12,660 bases of DNA from JBNJEM01 sp051745935. Lineage in GTDB: Bacteria > Planctomycetota > Planctomycetia > Pirellulales > Pirellulaceae. The translations under genes were made by a program, and so were the position numbers. Location: assembly GCA_051745935.1 (NCBI GenBank), contig JBNJEM010000159.1:1-12660 (forward strand), in the 5' to 3' direction. Shown here in pieces: positions 7,400 to 12,660 of this stretch (position 1 is its first letter; every line of letters starts with the position of its first letter). The notes beneath the pieces were generated by a model that was not told the origin of the DNA, ran no database searches, and worked only from the letters and a program-made list of their open reading frames with translations.

Positions 7400-8692
7400 T
7401 CAGCTCGCTGGCCGGCCGAAAATCCGGTCCACGTTGCCGCGCAAGACTTGGCGTCCCAGCTCGACCGCTCGCTCTTCCGACCACTCCCGATCGATCACGA
7501 ATTGTTCCGCCAATACCTTGGCCAACACTCGTTTGTACATCCTGAACTTGGGCAGCCCGAACTCCAGTTTGTACATGTCACTGTAGTAACCAATCTGCTT
7601 GGAACGCGGAACCGCCTCCAGCCGCGCGGCCAGGTCGTGCCCGATGAACGCGGGCGTATTGGAATACCACCAGTGACCGCAGGTCACCACGTTGGGAAAA
7701 ATCCAGGCATAGCTGGTCAATTCCTGGTTGGTCACGCTTGCCAGTACCGAAACAGGAAAGGTGACCCGGGGAAAAGCGTTAAACAGCTCGCGGTACTGGA
7801 TCAAGGATACCCGGCTGTCATACAGATCCCGTCCCTGTACCACCCCCTCCGCGTAGACCCCCCGGTTGACGCCAATCATTAGATCAAACGGTAACTGGTG
7901 TTCCGCGCAGTGTTCGACCAAGGTCCAAAACACGAAATGGGACAGCGCTCGCGAGTCCCGTTCATCACAACCATCCGTGGCCGCCAAAATGTTTTCCAAC
8001 GCCGTTTCAGCACGTCCCTGCCGCACGTGCGTCGGCGTGAAATCGGGCGGAAGCGAGATGGCACAGGCCCGAGCGTCGTGGGAGACGAAGTGATTGAACA
8101 ATCGCGCAATGGCATCTTTCAACGCCCCAAGATTGGTTACCGCGATATCAGTGGCCTTTTCCAACCGTTGACGGATCTCGGGTTTGTGTGAGTGAAACAC
8201 CAAATCGTCGGTGCGCAGACAGGGAATGTAAACGTCCGTGTCAAAGCCTTCCAACGGATCATCAAAATCATTGGTGAGAAACACGGATTCCAGCTTGCTC
8301 AGCCCCAACACTTCATTCGACCAATTGGGATCGCTCATCTTCCGCAGCGCGCGGTCGTATAACTCTTCCCAATTGTCAACCGTCACATCGGCGTGTGGAA
8401 AATCAAAAAACGTGCAAGCAATATCGAGAAACCAGCTGTACTGCACCGTGTTTTGAAGCGGTCCCAGGTTCGCGATCAGTCGGCCGAATTTCTCGCGGGC
8501 ATCCAATCCAGGCTCCTCGATCTCCGCCTTTGGCATGCCGGCCGAATGCGCCAGCTCCGTGTAGTAGTGATAGCCCAAGATATCCGCCGGCGTCTCCGAC
8601 GCCGGCGAATGGGGGTTGATATGTGTATGCGGATCGACCAAAACGAGTGCGTCCAATTCGGCGTACAAACGCCGTCGCAATTCCACGGGCAT
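7400..8692 (-). CDS. Uronate isomerase (UxaC)-like amidohydrolase-fold protein
   Basis: The 430-residue product resembles glucuronate/galacturonate isomerase, which interconverts uronates and keto-sugars in the cytoplasm. The metal-binding HxH is at H22/H24 (VDPHTHINPH). TNDFDDPLEGF corresponds to the TTDDPIDSLE segment of E. coli UxaC. GHWWYS (339-344) corresponds to GSGWWF, and YSD with D372 corresponds to TDSRS, whose Asp is the metal ligand at strand 8. Two differences stand out by eye: the arginine two residues after that aspartate is absent (SDMYKL), and the QYHIGALR histidine is replaced (FDLMIGVNR). The fold and metal site therefore seem kept, but the substrate may not be a normal uronate. 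No other uronate-pathway gene is nearby. The ATG at 8690-8692 has an AGGTAGGA-type site upstream. No signal peptide is seen, consistent with a cytoplasmic protein. Confidence 0.8.
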   Translation of the reverse strand: MPVELRRRLYAELDALVLVDPHTHINPHSPASETPADILGYHYYTELAHSAGMPKAEIEEPGLDAREKFGRLIANLGPLQNTVQYSWFLDIACTFFDFPHADVTVDNWEELYDRALRKMSDPNWSNEVLGLSKLESVFLTNDFDDPLEGFDTDVYIPCLRTDDLVFHSHKPEIRQRLEKATDIAVTNLGALKDAIARLFNHFVSHDARACAISLPPDFTPTHVRQGRAETALENILAATDGCDERDSRALSHFVFWTLVEHCAEHQLPFDLMIGVNRGVYAEGVVQGRDLYDSRVSLIQYRELFNAFPRVTFPVSVLASVTNQELTSYAWIFPNVVTCGHWWYSNTPAFIGHDLAARLEAVPRSKQIGYYSDMYKLEFGLPKFRMYKRVLAKVLAEQFVIDREWSEERAVELGRQVLRGNVDRIFGRPAS

Positions 8693-8773
8693 AAGAGATG
8701 TTCCTACCTGTTTGCTGAACTCGATTTCGCTTCAGATGGCTAAACGGGCGCTCCCCCCCCTCTGTTTTCACCG

Positions 8774-8802
8774 GTTCTATGCCAAATTCGCGTGGTCGAC
8801 AA
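8774..8802 (-). promoter_or_regulatory. Weak promoter candidate for the uronate isomerase-like gene
   Basis: On the minus strand, TTGTCG (8802-8797) and TAGAAC (8779-8774) are 17 bases apart, about 80 bases upstream of the ATG. Each box matches only four of six consensus positions, so this is a candidate only. Confidence 0.25.
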
Positions 8803-8908
8803 GGCCCCCACCGGTAATTCCTCTTTGCAATTGGCTTTTGGGGTGTTTTAATGGAAGGAGTAGTCAGCGTGGAAATGGGCGTGTTTCCATGGGCCAGTAA
8901 ACGGGGAG

Positions 8909-8973
8909 CGGCGGCGGTGGACGTCCTGGAAGCACGGATCCCCACGGCCGTGGTCCGTTCTGGCCGCCGTGGG
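8909..8973. repeat. Nested hairpin cluster
   Basis: CCCACGGC (8941-8948) pairs with GCCGTGGG (8966-8973). CCACGGCCGTGG (8942-8953) is a perfect 12-bp palindrome. CGGCGGC (8909-8915) can pair with GCCGCCG (8963-8969). These pairings compete, so the stretch could switch between folds. It may be a terminator-like or REP-like element; no T tract follows it. Confidence 0.55.
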
Positions 8974-9016
8974 CATTTGATGGGTTCGGTTTGATCTTGA
9001 GCAAGAAAGGCCCGAG

Positions 9017-9234
9017 CAAAACCATTTACAGCCCCTAGCAAAACCTGACTGAGGTTCCAAAACGCCTTGGACGGCGGGAAATCTGAACGGTTTTGTACTA
9101 CAACTCGTAGCAAAACGCGGTTCCCGCTTCCGGAACTTCCGGGGGAAAGGAAGCCCGGGTGGTTTTGTTATGGCTTCTTGGCGTCTTGGGCTTCCCGTTG
9201 CCAAGGAAGTATTGGGGACGGGAGACTGGTTTTG
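9017..9234. repeat. Cluster of CAAAAC/GTTTTG hexamers
   Basis: CAAAAC starts at 9017, 9039, 9058 and 9111, and its complement GTTTTG at 9090, 9162 and 9229. Three copies extend to AGCAAAAC and three to GGTTTTGT. Copies 9017/9039 are 22 bases apart. The 9090/9111 pair forms a hairpin, GTTTTG-TA-CTAC, loop AACTC, GTAG-CAAAAC. This could be a multi-site binding region or a fossil repeat; the function is unknown. Confidence 0.6.
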
Positions 9235-9327
9235 TGACCGGCTGTAAGAAGTCTGTTGACCGTCATGACCGAAGACCTCCTCCCACAGCGTCGGCATTGT
9301 CGCATTGTCGTGTTCTTTAGGATGCCA

Positions 9328-9351
9328 TCCGACCAGGTGTCCGACCAGGTG
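9328..9351 (+). repeat. 12-bp tandem duplication
   Basis: TCCGACCAGGTG occurs twice head to tail (9328-9339, 9340-9351) at the putative 5' end of the degraded gene. A similar 8-bp duplication, GCATTGTC, lies at 9294-9309. Both look like slippage products and obscure where the gene once began. Confidence 0.9.
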
Positions 9352-10011
9352 AAGATCAAATTCCCTTCCGGATTTCAACTTCGGGTGATCAATGGTTATG
9401 GCATCGGCGGGATTGTACTGCGGCAACGCCGCGTTGTTCGTTCACCCTTGGTTCCAGCGCGGCTAGCTACCAGCCAAACCGCGCTCCATTTCTTGAATGC
9501 AGTTCAAATCCGCAAGCAACGAGTGAAAACGGGCGTGTTGGTCCTGCGATATGACACCTCCTCGCGGTTGAATGCTTGGATACGTCGCCGAAGCCGGCGA
9601 AACTATCATCACGCCCATTTCGAGATCGCCGATTCGGCGGAATCCATTCGTGTACGATGTGTCAGCGATGATCAAGTGATGCGTCTCAAGATGACAGCCG
9701 TTCCGCGGCGGACCCTCTCACCACGCTCCATCTTTCACTCAAAAGATCAACTCCGTGAAGTGCTGCAAGAAGATCTCCGTTCCTTTCGCCTAACTCGCCC
9801 TGCCCGCCGCCGTCGCGGCCTGACGACCCCCACCATCTGCCGGTCTCAAGTGGTTCCCTTGCAGGTCACGGAGATCGAATCGAGTGTGTTTCGAGATCCA
9901 GAACGGTTGCTCGGTGGCGCGGCGGAGTTCGACAGCGCCTATTGGCTGCGGGAAGAGGAAGTGGTGTGGAGTGAACAGATGGCGGTGTGTTGTGACATTG
10001 CGACAGCCTGA
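9349..10011 (+). pseudogene. Degraded or highly divergent conserved hypothetical (DUF2071-like?)
   Basis: This open frame carries segments I recognise from memory as a conserved bacterial hypothetical family loosely like DUF2071: INGYGIGG (9388-9411), DTSSRLNAW (9553-9579), HHAHFE (9607-9624), SIFHS, and near the C-terminus VPLQVTEIESSVF and AAEFDSAYW. Between them, positions normally occupied by Gly/aromatic residues are Arg-rich (IRRRSRRNY, RPARRRRG), as if local frameshifts or substitutions had accumulated. The frame continues upstream to ATG 9256, but that part shows no family resemblance and overlaps tandem duplications. GTG 9349 is only a nominal start and lacks a good ribosome binding site. 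The stop is at 10009-10011. It may be a decaying pseudogene or a fast-evolving paralogue. The family assignment is recollection only. Confidence 0.4.
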
Positions 10012-10363
10012 GATCAGGAGGTTCGAGCATGCAGCGAAGCTCGCCGCCCCCACGTCGCGGGGCTTTGTGGCGTTGGCGAGACACGATTCACCGCGTGCCC
10101 TGTTCACGGCCGAGGCGGTTTTGTGTCTGGACACGGCATGCTGATTCCGCTCGACGCGTCATTCTGTTTTTCGCGCCCGCACAAGGGAGGCTCCAGTTCA
10201 ACGGGACCTTGATCCGAAGCACGCTAAGGGCGAGAATGCGGTTTCAGTGGCGAGGGGCTGCTGGTCGAAAAGCCGTTGCCTCCCATCCTTCCGGCGGCTG
10301 GTCGCGCCCGTGAGAATAGGGGGGTGATAGAACTCGGATAGTTTTAAGGCGGGGCGCGGTATT
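10012..10363. other. Intergenic region before FxsA
   Basis: No recognised gene is present. The stretch opens with AGGAGG (10016-10021) seven bases before an ATG (10029) that heads an Arg/Trp-rich 94-codon ORF, listed separately with low confidence. I see no strong promoter or terminator; a GGTTTTGTG copy lies at 10118-10126. Confidence 0.4.
10029..10313 (+). CDS. Doubtful small ORF with a strong ribosome binding site
   Basis: The frame is 94 residues long and starts 17 bases after the upstream stop. A perfect AGGAGG lies 7 bases before its ATG, which would suit translational coupling. Against it, the product is Arg/Trp/Pro-rich with no domain, no signal peptide and no periodicity I can recognise, as expected from a random GC-rich frame. 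The Shine-Dalgarno match may be chance. I recognise no family. Confidence 0.15.
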   Translation: MQRSSPPPRRGALWRWRDTIHRVPCSRPRRFCVWTRHADSARRVILFFAPAQGRLQFNGTLIRSTLRARMRFQWRGAAGRKAVASHPSGGWSRP

Positions 10364-10852
10364 GTGTTGCAGAAGCTGCTTTTTTTGTTTGTCGTCGTTC
10401 CGCTGGTCGAACTGATGCTGCTTCTGCTCCTGGCCGACTGGACGAGTGCGCAGTTCACGTTTCTGCTCGTCATCGTCACCGGCGTCGTTGGCACTCTTTT
10501 GGCTCGCTCCCAAGGCTGGAAAACCTTTCGCCGGATTCAATTGGCGCTGAACAACGGCAAGCTACCCACGGACGCCTTGTTGGACGCGGCGATGATCTTC
10601 TGTGCCGGAACGCTGCTGCTGACGCCAGGCGTCTTGACGGATATCCTGGGGATGACGTTGCTGATCCCAATTTGCCGCCGATGGTATCGCCGGCGATTAT
10701 TGACGTGGATTCGCCGTCACTTCAAGATCCAAACGTTTCATTCCGCCGCCGCGGATGACCGCTCACGGATTATTGATTCATACGTGGTTGATTCCCCGCC
10801 AGTCAATGACTCCCCTCGCGGCGATACCGGAGACTCGTCCAATGGCGATTAG
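10364..10852 (+). CDS. fxsA: FxsA family inner-membrane protein
   Basis: The 162-residue protein has the FxsA family layout. Hydrophobic segments lie near 4-23 (with the conserved P13 and E16), 31-47, 71-88 and 91-103. The characteristic loop between segments two and three carries LARSQGWKTFRRIQ and NGKLPTDALLDAAMIFCAG, followed by LLLTPGVLTDILG. A basic stretch (RRWYRRRL) follows the last membrane segment, and the C-terminal tail is polar. In E. coli, FxsA overproduction relieves F-plasmid exclusion of phage T7; the normal role is unclear. It sits in the cytoplasmic membrane. GTG 10364 is chosen, with a weak purine-rich AAGGCGGGG upstream; TTG 10367 is an alternative. It has no obvious functional link with its neighbours. 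The membrane segments are read by eye. Confidence 0.92.
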   Translation: MLQKLLFLFVVVPLVELMLLLLLADWTSAQFTFLLVIVTGVVGTLLARSQGWKTFRRIQLALNNGKLPTDALLDAAMIFCAGTLLLTPGVLTDILGMTLLIPICRRWYRRRLLTWIRRHFKIQTFHSAAADDRSRIIDSYVVDSPPVNDSPRGDTGDSSNGD

Positions 10853-11045
10853 GTTCACCGTCTTGCTGATCGGCGGCGGGGGCTGCAAAGGACGATTGGG
10901 GACAGGCCTTACGTGGCGAAACCAACCAGCACGAGCACGGCCGGCGGCGATGGATCGAACGGGTGCCACATAACTACTCATACAGCCGGTAACCGTTCAC
11001 GGGCAAAAAACTGGTATGGGTGGATTTTAGCGTGTCGAGTAGATT

Positions 11046-11068
11046 TTTGTCGTTATGACAACGACAAA
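11046..11068. promoter_or_regulatory. 9-bp operator-like dyad
   Basis: TTTGTCGTT (11046-11054) and AACGACAAA (11060-11068) are perfect inverted copies around ATGAC. No T tract follows on either strand, so it does not look like a terminator. A repressor-type operator is possible but no gene starts just downstream. Confidence 0.4.
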
Positions 11069-11122
11069 CGATCCCCCATCTCTGATTTTCGACACCTCTT
11101 GGACGCGCTTCTGCCGCCGGCA

Positions 11123-11160
11123 ATCGCACAATCTCAACTGCACAATCTCAGTCGTGCGAT
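11123..11160. repeat. Direct repeat within an inverted repeat
   Basis: GCACAATCTCA occurs at 11126-11136 and 11140-11150, a 14-base period. The pair is enclosed by ATCGCAC (11123-11129) and GTGCGAT (11154-11160), a perfect 7-bp inverted repeat. The role is unknown. Confidence 0.7.
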
Positions 11161-11259
11161 CCTCGAATGCCTAGCCACTACGTGCTCGAAATGTGCCACT
11201 ACCGGCATCAGCATACCTTCTATCCCGTGAACGGGTAACGTTATTTGCATGGGGTTGTG

Positions 11260-11344
11260 TCGTAGGACGGGTCTCCAGGCCCGTCCGACGTGTTTTCCGT
11301 TACCATGGATGGTGTTTCGACGGGCCTGGAGACCCGTCCTACGA
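11260..11344. repeat. Paired REP-like element with perfect 26-bp inverted arms
   Basis: The arm at 11260-11285 is the exact reverse complement of the arm at 11319-11344, around a 33-base centre. Each arm is also a hairpin, GGACGGG...CCCGTCC, around TCTCCAGG or its complement. From memory, this GTAGGACGGGTCTCCAG-type motif is widespread between genes in planctomycetes. The layout is that of two inverted REP units. It could also act as a bidirectional terminator between the convergent genes, or fold into a cruciform. Confidence 0.85.
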
Positions 11345-11382
11345 GTCGTCTCCTGTTTTCGGCGCAACACCGTGAACGATCA

Positions 11383-12651
11383 CTACAGCTGAAACAAGTC
11401 TATCTGGGGCCATTCCGCGACGGCGTCGGCGGCCTCATGAATCTTGGGGTCGATCAGACTGGCCAATTCCTTGCCCTCCGGGTTGGCCTGCGTGTTGAAC
11501 AACACGGCCCAATTCAGCCCATCGTGTCGGCGTACGAGGAGCGAGGAGGTGCCCGCGATTTGTCCTGCGTGCCAGGTGTTTCGTCCCCCGTTTCCCAGGG
11601 CACGCACTGCCCAACCGCAGGCATAATAAGACGCCTTGGGTTGACCGTCCTCATCGAACCCAAGGCGGCCGGGAGGCCGTTCGAACATGGCCTCGATGGT
11701 ATCCGGGGCCAGAATCTTGCATTGACGAGACGCGTCGAACGCGGATGCGAACCGGACCAGGTCAATGGCGGACGCGATCCAGCCGCCATGAGCATCCATG
11801 ATTTCAATGGACCGCGCGTAAGGCAGCGGTACGCTTTCCCCTTCTCTTGGTCCGAAAAGGGCCGTTTTTGTCCGGCCCGCGGCGTCGTAGTAGGTCACTT
11901 CTTTCGGGGCTCGGTCTTCCCGCGCCGTACCACCAATTCGCATGTGCGTGATGTCCGCCCGGGCCAGTACTTCACTCTTCACGTATTCTTCATAGGGCTG
12001 CCCCGAGACGTGTTCAATGACGCGGCCCAGAAGAAGGTAGCCAAAGTTGGAATACGCCATGCGACTCCCGGGATCAAAGTCGAGCGGTTCGCCTAGCATA
12101 TATCGGATCACGTCGGTGGGTCGGCCCGGAGGCGGCACGCCAAGAGCGGTGGCGATCTTGGTCGTTCCTTTTAAGCCCATGGGGCTGAAGCTTCGCGACC
12201 TGTCCCAGCCGCCCGCATGGTCCAACAAATGCCTTATCGTGATATCCGCCAAACGCCGGTCGGGTTCCGATCCGGATCCGTTTTCGGGCGTGTAGTCCAA
12301 TACAGCGAGTACGTGATCGTCCAGTTGCAGTTCGCCGCTCTCGACCAATCGTAATACCGCGACAGCGGTAATTGGCTTGGAGATACTGGCGATCCGAAAG
12401 ATCGAATCGGGCTCAACAGGCTCGCGCTCTTCGCGATCTCCCCAACCGAAGCCACGGGCGTATACCAAGCGGCCGTGTCGGGTTACGGCCAGGGCCGCGC
12501 CGGGCACGTCGTTTTCCCGCATGAATTTCAGCATCAAGGTGTCAAATGGCCGCAGGTTGGGGATCTCGCGACCCGTAGGCCCTTGGCCAAAAACGCCAGG
12601 CGAGCCGAAAAGTAGCGTGAACAGGAGCGGACAAACGCGAGCTGGTGTCAT
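11383..12651 (-). CDS. Exported serine hydrolase, beta-lactamase class C/PBP-like
   Basis: The 422-residue protein belongs to the serine beta-lactamase-like superfamily (class C beta-lactamases, DD-peptidases, esterases). The signal peptide covers about residues 1-22 (cleavage likely at VFG|QG), so it should act outside the cytoplasmic membrane. All three active-site motifs are present: SISK (S89 nucleophile, K92), YSN (Y200-N202) and HAG (H361-G363, in place of KTG; HxG is common in esterase-type members). HLLDHAGG near 141-148 and FDPGSRMAYSNFGY match the usual pattern. Nothing shows it to be a drug-resistance enzyme. Many planctomycetes carry several such genes of unknown substrate. The ATG lies at 12649-12651, only nine bases from the window edge, so its ribosome binding site cannot be checked and a longer start is possible. 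It converges with FxsA. Confidence 0.9.
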   Translation of the reverse strand: MTPARVCPLLFTLLFGSPGVFGQGPTGREIPNLRPFDTLMLKFMRENDVPGAALAVTRHGRLVYARGFGWGDREEREPVEPDSIFRIASISKPITAVAVLRLVESGELQLDDHVLAVLDYTPENGSGSEPDRRLADITIRHLLDHAGGWDRSRSFSPMGLKGTTKIATALGVPPPGRPTDVIRYMLGEPLDFDPGSRMAYSNFGYLLLGRVIEHVSGQPYEEYVKSEVLARADITHMRIGGTAREDRAPKEVTYYDAAGRTKTALFGPREGESVPLPYARSIEIMDAHGGWIASAIDLVRFASAFDASRQCKILAPDTIEAMFERPPGRLGFDEDGQPKASYYACGWAVRALGNGGRNTWHAGQIAGTSSLLVRRHDGLNWAVLFNTQANPEGKELASLIDPKIHEAADAVAEWPQIDLFQL

Positions 12652-12660
12652 GGCGGATTC

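Larger units (their letters stand above)
8693..9348. other. Intergenic region with palindromes and CAAAAC cluster
   Basis: No convincing gene is present. The long minus-strand ORFs here are rich in Ser/Arg/Pro/Cys and show no family motifs. The region holds a weak promoter candidate for the minus-strand gene, a C8 run (8753-8760), a nested hairpin cluster (8909-8973), seven CAAAAC/GTTTTG hexamers (9017-9234), an 8-bp inverted repeat (GGAAGCCC 9149-9156, GGGCTTCC 9188-9195) and two short tandem duplications near 9294 and 9328. Confidence 0.6.
10853..11382. other. Convergent intergenic spacer with several dyads
   Basis: This is the spacer between FxsA and the converging serine hydrolase gene. 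It has no convincing gene. It carries a 9-bp dyad (11046-11068), a direct repeat nested in an inverted repeat (11123-11160), and a perfect 26-bp inverted repeat (11260-11344). CCGTTCACGGG (10993-11003) and CCCGTGAACGG (11224-11234) form an 11-bp inverted pair. TGCTCGAAATGTGCCAC (11183-11199) repeats 7340-7356 with one mismatch. Confidence 0.6.

Noticed and set aside
8848..9426. 192-codon minus-strand ORF
   Set aside because: It runs through the hairpin cluster and the CAAAAC copies. Its composition is biased to Ser/Arg/Pro/Cys and I recognise no motif.
11290..12096. 268-codon plus-strand ORF
   Set aside because: It starts inside the inverted-repeat element and runs antisense to the serine hydrolase.

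Overview
The window looks like a high-GC, chromosome-type stretch of a planctomycete, probably of the Pirellulales. The basis is recalled family resemblance: the Gly/Tyr-rich protein followed by a very long TPR-bearing secretin is a layout I associate with planctomycete type IV pilus/type II secretion loci. The sequence contains no phylogenetic marker, so this placement is inference.

Positions 1-6933 (+ strand) hold the secretion/pilus part. The first gene is open at the left edge. It encodes a low-complexity Gly/Tyr/Ser-rich protein with a central folded domain. An 850-bp gap follows, carrying a strong terminator-like hairpin and a good sigma-70-type promoter. Next comes a 1373-residue secretin with a signal peptide, TPR-like helical repeats, an N0/STN-like domain and a C-terminal secretin barrel. 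It would form the outer-membrane channel, and the first protein is probably a partner in the same machine. A perfect hairpin terminator ends the block.

Positions 6934-8692 are convergent. A repeat-rich spacer with REP-like palindromes separates the secretin from a minus-strand uronate isomerase (UxaC)-like gene.

Positions 8693-10363 are poorly coding. They contain a hairpin cluster, an unusual cluster of seven CAAAAC/GTTTTG hexamers, small tandem duplications, and a degraded-looking or very divergent conserved-hypothetical gene. Positions 10364-10852 encode an FxsA-family membrane protein.

Positions 10853-11382 form a second repeat-rich spacer with dyads and a perfect 26-bp inverted repeat built from two REP-like hairpins. 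It separates FxsA from a convergent minus-strand exported serine hydrolase of the beta-lactamase class C/penicillin-binding type, whose start lies 9 bases from the right edge.

Apart from the two secretion genes, the neighbours have no evident common pathway. I see no tRNA, rRNA, CRISPR array, integrase or complete insertion sequence. I found no convincing new multi-gene system. The most unusual items are the low-complexity secretion partner, the intergenic palindromic elements and the CAAAAC cluster.
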